Shown here piece after piece: positions 36,525 to 45,002 of a DNA stretch of 64,000 bases. This stretch comes from an uncultured Acidimicrobiaceae bacterium (GTDB taxonomy: Bacteria > Actinomycetota > Acidimicrobiia > Spongiisociales > UBA5794). The notes below the pieces were generated by a model that saw only the letters and a list, made by a program, of their open reading frames with translations, did no database searches and had not been told where the DNA came from. The DNA lies in the NCBI GenBank assembly GCA_947258985.1, contig CAMYKI010000008.1:18275-82274 (forward strand), read 5' to 3'. How positions within the stretch are numbered: position 1 is the stretch's first letter; the number at the start of each line of letters is the position of its first letter. The position numbers and the translations under genes were made by a program.

Positions 36525-36878
36525 TCAGCAGAACGACTGGCCGCAACCGCACGAGCGCTGCTCGTTGGGATTGTTGATCGCAAACCCGGCGCCCTGGAGA
36601 CCGTCACGGAAGTCGATCGTGGCACCGCCAACCATTGCCGCGCTCTCAGGGTCGACGACAACCCGGACCCCGTCGGTTTCGTTGACGATGTCGGACTCGT
36701 CGACGGCTGAATCGAAGTACATGTCATATGAGAAGCCGGAACACCCTCCGGGCCGGACTGCGAGACGTAGCGAAAGGCTCTCATCGCCCTCGGCTTCGAT
36801 CAGTTCGCTCACCTTGGCGGCGGCACTGCTGCTGAGCATCACGCCGGTGACGGTGTTGGTTTCGTCGTTAGTGATCAT
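36525..36878 (-). CDS. A-type iron-sulfur carrier protein
   Basis: 117 residues of the IscA/ErpA/SufA family with the three ligand cysteines in GGCSGFSYDMYF and SCGCGQSF. The fold is otherwise typical (VDPESAAMVGGATIDFRDGLQGAGFAINNPN). It delivers Fe-S clusters to apo-enzymes. It is divergent from the Mrp/ApbC gene, another Fe-S carrier, across about 103 bp; the two are likely co-regulated. Confidence 0.9.
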   Translation of the reverse strand: MITNDETNTVTGVMLSSSAAAKVSELIEAEGDESLSLRLAVRPGGCSGFSYDMYFDSAVDESDIVNETDGVRVVVDPESAAMVGGATIDFRDGLQGAGFAINNPNEQRSCGCGQSFC

Positions 36879-36981
36879 GTTTTTGGGACCTCGCGGTGTC
36901 TGGATGCGCCGGATTATATGGGACAGTTCCCACTATGGCGATAGGTTTTTTTACTCCCGCCGGCAGTCTACGCTTCCCGTC

Positions 36982-38121
36982 ATGGTTCAGTTGACGGATA
37001 TCGAAGCGGCTCTGCGGCGAGTAATTGACCCCGAATTGGGGGCCGACATCGTCGATCTCGGCATGGTCAAGGACGTGCGGATCGACGGGTCGGCGGTCAC
37101 CGTGAAGGTCGCCCTGACAATCGCCGCATGCCCGCTGCGAGATCAGATCGAAAACGAAGTGCTTCGCAAGCTACGGGCGGTCCCCGACGTCGCAGACGTC
37201 AAGGTCGAAATCGGGGCCATGACCCAGACGGAGCGAACCGAGCTGATGGAGCGAGCCCGGCTGCGAGCTCGAGAGCAGTCCGAGCCGACCATGGTGCACC
37301 CCAACACGAGGGTTGTCGCCGTCAGCAGCGGCAAGGGTGGCGTCGGCAAGTCATCGCTCAGCGCCAACCTGGCGCTGGCGATCTCGGCACAGGGGCACCG
37401 GGTGGGGTTGCTCGACGCAGACATCTGGGGGTTCTCGATCCCGCGGATCCTCGGGCTCGGCGGTGCGAGACTTGAAGCGGGCACTGACGGCAAGATCATC
37501 CCGGCGGAGACTTACGACCTAAATGTCGTATCCACGGGCCTACTACTCGACGACGAAGACACAGCCCTCATGTGGCGCGGCCTGATGCTGTCGAAGGCTC
37601 TGGAACAGTTCTTGCGTGACGTTGCCTGGCCAGAGAACCTCGACTATCTGTTGCTTGACATGCCACCGGGAACCGGCGACGTACAGATGGCGCTGGCACG
37701 CCTGCTCCCCCAGGCGGAGATGGTGGTCGTGACCACACCGCAGCTGGCGGCGCAGAAGGTGGCGGCCCGGGTCGCCGACATGGCTCGGCGCTCACACATG
37801 CCGGTTATCGGCGTGATCGAGAACATGTCCGGTTTCACCACTCCCGGCGGCGAGCACTATCCGCTGTTCGGGTCGGGCGGCGGAAATGCCCTGGCGGCGG
37901 ATCTGGGTGTTGAGTTGCTCGGGGCGGTGCCGATTGATCCCAGAGTTGCCGAGGGGGGTGACGCCGGGAATCCCGTCGTGGTCGCAGAGCCCGATTCGCC
38001 GGCAGCAACGGCAGTCACCTCTGCCGCAAAGTCGCTGACCTCGTTGCTGCCACCAATCGCCGACGATGGTTGCTCTGCCCGCCTCACCTTGGTAGCCGAG
38101 CAACTCGCCCAAATGGGCTGA
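36982..38121 (+). CDS. Mrp/ApbC-type Fe-S carrier P-loop ATPase
   Basis: 379 residues from ATG 36982 (MVQLTDIEAALRRVIDPELG). An N-terminal MIP18/DUF59 domain (about 1-90) is followed by a ParA/MinD-like ATPase. The ATPase has the deviant Walker A SSGKGGVGKSSLSANLA, DADIWGFSIPRILG, and Walker B LLDMPPGTGDVQMAL. It binds and transfers Fe-S clusters. The CxxC of some Mrp proteins is not obvious here. Divergent from the A-type carrier gene. Confidence 0.9.
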   Translation: MVQLTDIEAALRRVIDPELGADIVDLGMVKDVRIDGSAVTVKVALTIAACPLRDQIENEVLRKLRAVPDVADVKVEIGAMTQTERTELMERARLRAREQSEPTMVHPNTRVVAVSSGKGGVGKSSLSANLALAISAQGHRVGLLDADIWGFSIPRILGLGGARLEAGTDGKIIPAETYDLNVVSTGLLLDDEDTALMWRGLMLSKALEQFLRDVAWPENLDYLLLDMPPGTGDVQMALARLLPQAEMVVVTTPQLAAQKVAARVADMARRSHMPVIGVIENMSGFTTPGGEHYPLFGSGGGNALAADLGVELLGAVPIDPRVAEGGDAGNPVVVAEPDSPAATAVTSAAKSLTSLLPPIADDGCSARLTLVAEQLAQMG

Positions 38122-38161
38122 GTCGCCGGACGTGTGGGCCGGACCCATCCGTTCCTGCCGA

Positions 38162-38293
38162 ACCCATCCGTTCTTGCGTTGACCCTGCCGAAATACCGGC
38201 ACCAGCTACGCAAGAAGCGAGGGAGACCCGGACCCATCCGTTCTTGCGTTGACCCTGCCGAAATACCGGCACCAGCTACGCAAGAAGCGAGGG
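38162..38293. repeat. Tandem pair of TTCTTGCGT hairpin repeats, copies 3 and 4
   Basis: Two 62-bp units, 38162-38223 and 38232-38293, are identical over their full length at 70-bp period. Each starts ACCCATCCG and contains the hairpin TTCTTGCGT ... ACGCAAGAA (38171-38216 and 38241-38286) with an inner TGCCG/CGGCA stem. They fill the gap between convergent mrp and the M23 peptidase gene. Confidence 0.85.
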
Positions 38294-38294
38294 G

Positions 38295-39497
38295 TTACAG
38301 ACACAGGCCCGCAACGAGCGGGTAGGGATTGACGGCGGCGCCGCCGCCCGGTGCCCATTCGAAGTGGAGATGCGGCACCGTGTACTGGGCATTGCCGGTA
38401 CTCCCCACATAACCGAGCAATCCACCGACACTCAGGCTCTGACCTACAGCCAGACCAGCGGCCCATCCGTCGAGATGGGCGTAGTAGTACTCGTCGCCGC
38501 TCACGCCCTTGAGCGTCACTGTGATTCCCCCGAGGGCACTGTTGCGCATTCGCTTGACGGTGCCGGCCTCGATGGCCACAAGGGGTGTGCCCCGCGCAGC
38601 AATCATGTCGACCCCCTTATGGGAGCGGCCGCCCGACCGCGGTGCGCCCCACGTGTCGGTGAAGGCCACCGCTCCGTTCACCGGGCACACCATCGAAGCT
38701 CCCGAAGGTGGAGGCTCTGTCGTCGTAGTGGGCGGCTCGGTTGTCGTCGTGCTCGAGCCTGCGGGCCCTTCGGTAGTGGTTGTGCTCTCTCCGGAAACGG
38801 TGGTCGTGGTCACCGCCGGGGTGGTGGTCGTCGTCGAGGTCGCCTCCCGGGCCCGACGTTCCTCTTCCTCGCGACGGAGCCGCTCGGCTTCCTCCCGTTG
38901 GCGGCGCTCCTCTTCCTGGATCTCGTAGGCCCTGACGATGGCGTCGTAATCCCGATTGGCTGCTTCGAGCTGGCTCAGGATCGACGTCGCCAGGGTCTCG
39001 AGTTCGTTCTTCGTATCGATCTGGCTGGATAGCGCCTGTTCCACCACAGCCTGCTGCTCTCGGTAACTCTCCTCCAGGGCGAACAGCCTGATAACTGTGT
39101 CGGTCCCCTCACGACTCAGCAGAGCAAGGTATCCGGCCCGGATGGGAACATCCTGGATCGTGGCGGAGTGGAAGAGCACCGACGTCGAAGCCCCGGCGTA
39201 CTTGTAGCGATCGGTGGCCACGTCGCGAGCCGCGACCCTGGCGAACGCAAGATCCTGCTCCTTTTCCGACAGTTCGATACCGAGCGAGGTGAGAGAGTTC
39301 TCGAGCTCGATGAGCCGGGCAACGGAAGCGTCGTAGTCGCCGGTGACGGATTGGAGGTTGGCCGATATCTCCCTCCGCTCCGCCTCGGCAGCGGCAATAT
39401 CGTCCCGAGTGATTTCTGTCTGGGCGGCAACAGTGAAGGCGGGAGTGAGCGCGACGACGAAGGCGACCGCTGTAACGATGACCCGTCTCACACTCAC
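38295..39497 (-). CDS. M23 metallopeptidase with coiled coil
   Basis: 400 residues from GTG 39497, which overlaps the MBL stop by 4 bp. Signal peptide VTAVAFVVALTPAFTVAAQ, then about 190 residues of coiled coil ending in an extremely charged stretch (EEERRQREEAERLRREEEER). Next comes a Thr/Pro linker (TTTTTPAVTTTT) and a C-terminal M23/LytM domain with zinc and catalytic residues in SHKGVDM and VPHLHFEW. The architecture matches EnvC/NlpD-like or RipA-type peptidoglycan hydrolases and regulators. It acts outside the membrane on the cell wall. The tandem repeat follows immediately. Confidence 0.85.
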   Translation of the reverse strand: MSVRRVIVTAVAFVVALTPAFTVAAQTEITRDDIAAAEAERREISANLQSVTGDYDASVARLIELENSLTSLGIELSEKEQDLAFARVAARDVATDRYKYAGASTSVLFHSATIQDVPIRAGYLALLSREGTDTVIRLFALEESYREQQAVVEQALSSQIDTKNELETLATSILSQLEAANRDYDAIVRAYEIQEEERRQREEAERLRREEEERRAREATSTTTTTPAVTTTTVSGESTTTTEGPAGSSTTTTEPPTTTTEPPPSGASMVCPVNGAVAFTDTWGAPRSGGRSHKGVDMIAARGTPLVAIEAGTVKRMRNSALGGITVTLKGVSGDEYYYAHLDGWAAGLAVGQSLSVGGLLGYVGSTGNAQYTVPHLHFEWAPGGGAAVNPYPLVAGLCL

Positions 39498-40282
39498 GCT
39501 CTCTCCACCAATCGAACCGACGTCGTTCCCTGTGCCCCGCCTGCGTCCAAGACTACCCAACCTTCGTTTTTGAGCTTCGTGAGCTGGGTGTGCACCTGAA
39601 ACACGGCGGCCATGCGCAATGCCGGATCGAGGCCTGCGTAGACCACGTCGACGATGTCGTCGACGGTTCCGGCACCGTTACGCACTGCCCCCAGCACCTG
39701 CTGCTCCCTCTCGACGCGATGTGCGATGTACTCGTCGATCACGCGCCTAGCGTCGGGCAGGTCGGGACCGTGACCCGGATACAGATGCGCCGGATCGAGA
39801 CCGGCAACCTTCTCCAGCGACGACATGTAGGCGGCGGCATCTTCCACGATAACGGTGGAGCCACCGACAATGTGATCGCCGGTGAACAGATATTCGCCGA
39901 GCCGGAAACACAGGTGATCGGCGGTGTGCCCCGGCGTATGCACCGCGACCAGCTCGGTGACGCCGAAGCCGATCGGCGAACCGTCCTCGAGCCGATCCGT
40001 CGGCATGAAGCCGGGACCGTCGGCAAAGCCGAATACAGGAACGTCTAGCTCGACGCCAAGCCCGTTGGCGGAAGGTGCGTGGTCCGGGTGGGTGTGGGTC
40101 ACCGCGACACCAACCGGCGTCAATCCCGTTAGCGCCACCCGAATGGCGGCAAGGTGCTCGTCGATAACGGGACCGGGATCGAGGACGATTGCCTCGCCCT
40201 CCGATTCGATCAGGTACGAGTTTGTGCCGGGCCCCGTAAGCGGACCCGGATTGGGAGCGCGGACAAGCTCAATCCTCGTCAA
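39494..40282 (-). CDS. MBL-fold hydrolase, LACTB2-like
   Basis: 262 residues. The start is TTG 40282, supported by GGAGG 7 nt upstream and overlap with the end of the Nudix gene. Metal motif THTHPDHAPSA, then HTPGHTADHLCF, FTGDHIVGG, and YPGHGPDL. The C-terminal winged-helix tail (AVFQVHTQLTKLKNEGWVV) is typical of LACTB2-like proteins. It may be an RNase or thioester hydrolase. Middle gene of the coupled chain FxsA-Nudix-MBL-M23. Confidence 0.82.
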   Translation of the reverse strand: MTRIELVRAPNPGPLTGPGTNSYLIESEGEAIVLDPGPVIDEHLAAIRVALTGLTPVGVAVTHTHPDHAPSANGLGVELDVPVFGFADGPGFMPTDRLEDGSPIGFGVTELVAVHTPGHTADHLCFRLGEYLFTGDHIVGGSTVIVEDAAAYMSSLEKVAGLDPAHLYPGHGPDLPDARRVIDEYIAHRVEREQQVLGAVRNGAGTVDDIVDVVYAGLDPALRMAAVFQVHTQLTKLKNEGWVVLDAGGAQGTTSVRLVERA

Positions 40283-41066
40283 CGAGCACCTCCGCCGGCC
40301 GGCCGACACCGTCCCCTGCAATCCGATTCGCCGCTCGCAGAGCGTCGGGATCGACGGGCCCATCCGTCAGATCATCGAACCCGGGATCGCCCGGCATAAC
40401 GACCTCGAACGGGCCATCGGCGTCGAGTCGGATTCGAGGTTGGACGGAGATTACCGGCCGACTTCGCCAACCGTCGATCGCGGCGTCGACCGAGTCGAAT
40501 GCTGCAATCTGGGCAAGGGTGCGCTGCGTGGGAAACGGCACCTGCCACTCCCCTGCGGCGGAGCGCCGCAACGCCTCCTCCACATTCACGAACTCGGCGG
40601 CGTCGACCTCATCACCGTCGGGATACGATTCCATCGCGCCGTCAACGGCAGCAAGGAAGAACCGTGCGTCAAATCGGACGGGGAGCATGCTGGGAGTTAT
40701 CCAGTTGGCGAAGTACGCAGTGCGATCCGCGGGAAAGACACTCCCATTGTCCATCGCGGAGCGAAACACGTTGGATCGATCGGCACCTGAAATGGCTGGA
40801 GGATCGATCAGCCAGATGCCGGTTTCTTCGACCAGTTCGCGGAAGGCGGCAGCCAGCCAGGGCAGCAAGACGGGATGCTCAACGTTCGTGATGATGGCGG
40901 CAACGGCCGGATCGTGGTCCTCCGCATCGACGATGCCGCCGGGGAACACCCAGGCGCCGGGCATGAACCGGGTTTTGGCGCTACGCCTCACCATGAGCAC
41001 TTCGATGCCGGCGGGAGCCTGATAGACGACGCAGATCGTTGCCGACGGACGCGGCGCTACGGTCAC
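40269..41066 (-). CDS. Nudix hydrolase with split Nudix box
   Basis: 265 residues from GTG 41066, overlapping the fxsA stop (TGTGA). The Nudix box starts at WVFPGGIVDAEDHD and is completed only about 25 residues later by AAFRELVEETGIWL. Such an insertion is typical of the NUDT19-like branch, where the product is often CoA or a nucleotide derivative. The C-terminal half (YFANWITPSMLPVRFDARFF) is also NUDT19-like. Substrate not determined. Coupled to genes on both sides. Confidence 0.78.
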   Translation of the reverse strand: MTVAPRPSATICVVYQAPAGIEVLMVRRSAKTRFMPGAWVFPGGIVDAEDHDPAVAAIITNVEHPVLLPWLAAAFRELVEETGIWLIDPPAISGADRSNVFRSAMDNGSVFPADRTAYFANWITPSMLPVRFDARFFLAAVDGAMESYPDGDEVDAAEFVNVEEALRRSAAGEWQVPFPTQRTLAQIAAFDSVDAAIDGWRSRPVISVQPRIRLDADGPFEVVMPGDPGFDDLTDGPVDPDALRAANRIAGDGVGRPAEVLVDED

Positions 41067-41440
41067 AGCACCATCACCCGATTGGACCAGCGGCGCACAC
41101 CCCACTTGCGTAGGGCTTCTCGAATCGGCGGGGACAAGAGCGCAAAACCGATGGCATCGGTCAGGAACCCGGGGGTAATGAGGAGCGCACCTGCGACCAG
41201 GATCATCGCACCGTGAGCCAGCGGCTTGGCCGGGAATTGGCCTGCCGCAAATTCTGTCTGCAGCCGGATCAACTCGGCCCGGCCCTGCCGGGAAACCAAA
41301 GATGCACCGATGACGGCCGTCACCAGGACGATCCCCAGGGTGGGCCACAAACCGATCCGGCCCCCGATCGCGATGAACAACCCGATCTCAATGGGCGGAA
41401 TGAGAATGAACAAGAGAAACAGGATGGATGTTGGGCGCAT
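41063..41440 (-). CDS. fxsA: FxsA family membrane protein
   Basis: 125 residues from ATG 41440 (MRPTSILFLLFILIPPIEIG); a GTG at 41476 is less likely. Two or three hydrophobic helices, with the family blocks ASLVSRQGRAEL and ALLITPGFLTDAIGFALLSPPIR. FxsA of E. coli influences phage T7 exclusion; the role here is unknown. First gene of the minus-strand chain, divergent from selA. Confidence 0.82.
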   Translation of the reverse strand: MRPTSILFLLFILIPPIEIGLFIAIGGRIGLWPTLGIVLVTAVIGASLVSRQGRAELIRLQTEFAAGQFPAKPLAHGAMILVAGALLITPGFLTDAIGFALLSPPIREALRKWGVRRWSNRVMVL

Positions 41441-41476
41441 CTCGGCGAGGATACCGGCATGGGTAGGCTCTGCCAC

Positions 41477-42865
41477 ATGGAATATCGGGACCTACCCAGG
41501 GTGGATGACCTAGCCGGCCAACTCTCCGCAGAGGGCCTGGTCATCGACCTGGCCACAACTGTTGCCCGGGAAGCCATCGAAACAGCCCGTCGTCTGCTCG
41601 ACGAAGGGAAGAGTCCGGTGGATCCCCTATCCCATGCTCGTTCGGTTGCCGCGGAATTGCTCGCTCTCAAACCGATCCGGGTCATCAACGCGACCGGTGT
41701 GCTCCTGCACACCAATCTGGGCCGAGCCACTCTGGCGGCTGAGTCGAATGATCTCTCCGCAACCGTTGCCACCCACCCCGCAACCGTGGAGATGGACATC
41801 ACCACCGGCAACCGGGGCAAGCGGGCGGCATATGCCCGCCGACTGCTCCAGTCGCTGACCGGGGCGGAGGACGCCCTCGTGGTCAACAACAACGCGGCTG
41901 CGTTGCTGCTCGCTCTTGCGGCTGTTGCCGGTACCGGGAAGGCGGTCGTTTCTCGTGGTGAGGAGATCGAGATCGGCGGATCCTTCCGGCTTCCCGAGCT
42001 AATGGCGGCTTCAGGAGCGTCGCTCCTCGAGGTGGGGACGACCAACCGCACCCGTCTGTCCGACTATGAGGCCGTGATCGGCGACGCCGCCGCCATCCTC
42101 AAAGTGCACCCATCCAACTACCGGCTCGAGGGATTTGCGGAGTCCGTCTCCTATGAGGCGCTGGCGACCCTCGCTCGGCGGTCGGACGTCCCGCTTATCG
42201 CCGACGTGGGCAGCGGCCTTCTTGACGCCAATGTGCCCTGGATGCCCGGGAGCCCCCCGCAATGGCTGGCAGAGGAACCCGGAGTTCGTCAGACGCTCGA
42301 CGACGGAGCGGATCTGGTCCTGTTCTCCGGAGACAAGCTCCTGGGCGGACCGCAGGCAGGGATTGCGGTTGGGAGGGCCGACCTCATCCAGAGAATGGCC
42401 ACCCACCCACTGGCACGTGCGTTGCGTATCGACGGCAGCACCCACGCCGCGTTGGCGAGCACCCTCGAGATGTACGCGTCCGGCCGCGGAACCTCCATAC
42501 CTTTTTGGGCGATGGTTTCGTTGTCATACGACGAACTCGAATTGCGCCATCAGCAGCTGCTGGACCGGCTCGAGGGCAAGGGCGAGGTCGTGCGGGGGGA
42601 GTCAGTCCCCGGTGCGGGATCGGTCCCCGGCGAAACCATCCCATCACCCAACCTGCATCTCGCCGGCAGCGCCGACACTTTGTGGGAGAAGTTGCTCGCG
42701 GCATCGCCACCAATCCTTGCCCGCCGCCGCGAAGGGACCCTCGTCATCGATCTGCGCACCGTTGATCCCGCGGACGACGCTCTCATCGCCGAAACGCTGT
42801 CGGCATCGACGTCTGGCGTACGTGGTGGGGTTTTACCCCCACAACTAACTCCAGTCGCGGAATAG
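41477..42865 (+). CDS. selA: L-seryl-tRNA(Sec) selenium transferase
   Basis: 462 residues; the start at ATG 41477 fits the family ([12 protein letters not shown]). A PLP enzyme that converts Ser-tRNA(Sec) to Sec-tRNA(Sec). The PLP lysine is in [16 protein letters not shown]; other family blocks are [15 protein letters not shown] and [15 protein letters not shown]. The frame is intact. It ends 2 bp before selB, so the two form an operon. No selD or tRNA-Sec gene is visible in the window. Confidence 0.9.
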   Translation: MEYRDLPRVDDLAGQLSAEGLVIDLATTVAREAIETARRLLDEGKSPVDPLSHARSVAAELLALKPIRVINATGVLLHTNLGRATLAAESNDLSATVATHPATVEMDITTGNRGKRAAYARRLLQSLTGAEDALVVNNNAAALLLALAAVAGTGKAVVSRGEEIEIGGSFRLPELMAASGASLLEVGTTNRTRLSDYEAVIGDAAAILKVHPSNYRLEGFAESVSYEALATLARRSDVPLIADVGSGLLDANVPWMPGSPPQWLAEEPGVRQTLDDGADLVLFSGDKLLGGPQAGIAVGRADLIQRMATHPLARALRIDGSTHAALASTLEMYASGRGTSIPFWAMVSLSYDELELRHQQLLDRLEGKGEVVRGESVPGAGSVPGETIPSPNLHLAGSADTLWEKLLAASPPILARRREGTLVIDLRTVDPADDALIAETLSASTSGVRGGVLPPQLTPVAE

Positions 42866-42867
42866 AC

Positions 42868-44624
42868 ATGGCGATCGTTGCCACGGCGGGTCATGTCGAC
42901 CACGGCAAATCCACTCTGGTCTAGGCGTTGGGGCCGAAGAGAAGGAACGCGGTCTCACCATTGACCTCGGCTTTGCCTGGACGAATATCGGCGACACCTC
43001 GGTCGGCTTCGTGGACGTTCCCGGGCACGAACGGTTTATCAAGAACATGCTCGCCGGCGTCGGTGCGGTGGATGTCTCCCTGTTCGTTGTTGCCGCAGAC
43101 GAGGGCTGGATGCCGCAGAGCGAGGAGCATCTCGCCATCCTCGATCTGCTCGGCACTGCTCACGGGGTCATCGCACTCACTCGTATCGACCTCGCAAACG
43201 AAGACACGGCAGATTTCGCAGAGCTGAGCGTCATTGAGGCCGTCGAAGGTACCCATCTGGCCGACTGGCCCGTCATCAGAGTGTCTCCGGTGACCGGGGA
43301 AGGGATGACGTCGCTGCAGTCGGCTCTCGATGATCAACTGCGGAGTGCCGGGCCTCCGGTCGACAGCGGACGGCCCCGGATTTGGGTAGACCGTTCCTTC
43401 CGTGTCGCCGGGGCGGGACTGGTAGTGACCGGAACCCTCACCGGGGGGTCGATCACGGATGACGACACCCTGACGCTTTGGCCGGGAGAACAGCTCGCTC
43501 GCGTCCGAGGGCTGCAGAGCCACGACGCTACGGTCACCAGGTTGGCACCGGGAACCCGGGCCGCCCTCAATATCACCGGCGTGGAAGACGTCGGGCGCGG
43601 CGCAATGCTCGGCCGTCCCGGGGACTTTGCCTCGTCGTCCCGGTTCCTCGCAGAGGTCCAACTCGTCCGCCGCTTCGAGGGTGGACTATCCGGTCGTGGT
43701 GCCTACCACCTCCATGCGGGGAGCGGGGCCTGGCCGGTCGACGTCAGGATCATCACACCCGATGCCGCCGGAGCCGCAGTCGTACTCCGATCACGCACTC
43801 CTCTCCCCCTGCACGCCGGTGATCGGTTCATCCTGCGGGAGACAGGACGCCGCGCCGTGGTAGGTGGCGGATTGGTTCTCGACCCCAATCCCCTCGAACG
43901 GGGATCGGCACTTCGGGATGCAGTCCCAGGGCTCGAGGCTGCAGCGGCGGATGGCGCGGATGAGATCGCCGATGCGTTGCTCGAGGTGAGGGGGATCGCC
44001 AGCATCACCGACCTCGAACGCGACTCCGGCGGAGGCAGACCCTCATCGCCCTACCGCACCGGAACACTGATCATGGCCGAACGAAGAGCAATCGCGCTGC
44101 ACGATGAGATGGTGGCAACGGTGAACCGTTTTCACAGCGAGAACCGGCTCCGCCCCGGGATACCTCGGGCAACTCTCAATTCATCGCTTGGTATCGACCC
44201 CGATGCGGTCGGCGCCCTCATCGCGGGGAGTGAGACGATCACCGACGACGGAGCCACGGTGAGGCTGACGGAGTTCTCCGCCGGCCTGACTCCCAGCGAA
44301 CAGAAGGCCTGGGATGCGGCGAGGGACACCTTGCAGATCGGACTTGCGGTTCCGAGGGCTTCACAGCTGGGTCTCAGCGTGGAACTGGTGCATGCGCTGA
44401 TTCGGGCAGACGAACTGGTCAAAATCGCCGACGACCTCGTCTATCTCCCGCATCAGATCGACGCCATAGAACAGCGCTTGCGGGAGGTGCCACATGAGTT
44501 CACCGTCGCAGAGTTTCGCGATTTGGTTGGGGTCACCCGACGCCAGGCCATTCCGTTACTCGAGTGGTTCGATAAGCAGGGGATTACGACGCGCCACGGC
44601 GACGTGAGGTCGGTCCGGAGCTAG
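42868..44624 (+). pseudogene. selB: selB, selenocysteine-specific elongation factor, disrupted near the N-terminus
   Basis: ATG 42868 begins a normal SelB start ([18 protein letters not shown]) but meets TAG at 42922. The rest of the protein continues in the -1 frame from about 42921 ([15 protein letters not shown], then the intact 43011-44624 frame [14 protein letters not shown]). Compared with the family, about 9 residues between the P-loop helix and EEKERG are also missing. The remaining GTPase motifs, domains II-III and the C-terminal winged helices (FTVAEFRDLVGVTRRQAIPL) are intact. Either the gene is inactive or the sequence has a local deletion error. A minimal annotation would be the 43011-44624 frame alone. 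Confidence 0.8.
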
Positions 44625-44630
44625 CTACCG

Positions 44631-44882
44631 TCAGACGGCGGCCGGGATCTGACGGCGCTCGGTCTCGGTGAACCCGCCCCAGATGCCGTACTGCTCGGTC
44701 GACTCGACTGCATATTCCAGACACGAGCCCTGTACGGGGCACACCTGGCATATGGACTTGGCCCTGGCCTCCCGACGTTCTCGCTCGTCCTTCCTTTCGG
44801 AAGTTGTAGGTGGAAAGAACAAATGAGAGTGATTCCCCCTACACAGCGCGATCGGCTGCCACGAACGATCCATCGGCGTCAC
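44631..44882 (-). CDS. WhiB-family transcriptional regulator
   Basis: 83 residues from GTG 44882, with GGAGGAG just upstream. Four Fe-S cysteines: one in ALCRGNHSH and three in CQVCPVQGSC. GIWGGFTETER is the conserved turn and the C-terminal tail is short and basic. WhiB proteins are [4Fe-4S] regulators found in actinobacteria. The arrangement CxxCxxxxxC is standard. Convergent with selB, 6 bp between the stops. Confidence 0.92.
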   Translation of the reverse strand: MTPMDRSWQPIALCRGNHSHLFFPPTTSERKDERERREARAKSICQVCPVQGSCLEYAVESTEQYGIWGGFTETERRQIPAAV

Positions 44883-44948
44883 GGGCTCCTCCTCCTTAGA
44901 GCGACAATGCAGCGGCTGGAGGAACTTAGGCACCTAATCCGACTCACG

Positions 44949-44963
44949 CCAGGAATAACCTGG
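44949..44963. promoter_or_regulatory. Short inverted repeat upstream of whiB
   Basis: CCAGG-AATAA-CCTGG, 67 bp upstream of the WhiB start. A second palindrome, CAGTTCGAACTG at 44989-45000, lies just before the NfeD stop. Either could be regulatory; the evidence is symmetry alone. Confidence 0.25.
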
Positions 44964-45002
44964 GAGTTCTAAGGACAGTTTTCGCGATCAGTTCGAACTG
45001 AG

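Noticed and set aside
38162-38293. Possible CRISPR array
   Set aside because: Only two 62-bp units with an 8-bp gap; no spacers and no cas genes.
42868-42930. Programmed frameshift or amber readthrough in selB
   Set aside because: About 9 conserved residues are also missing and there is no slippery heptamer, so recoding would still give a defective GTPase.
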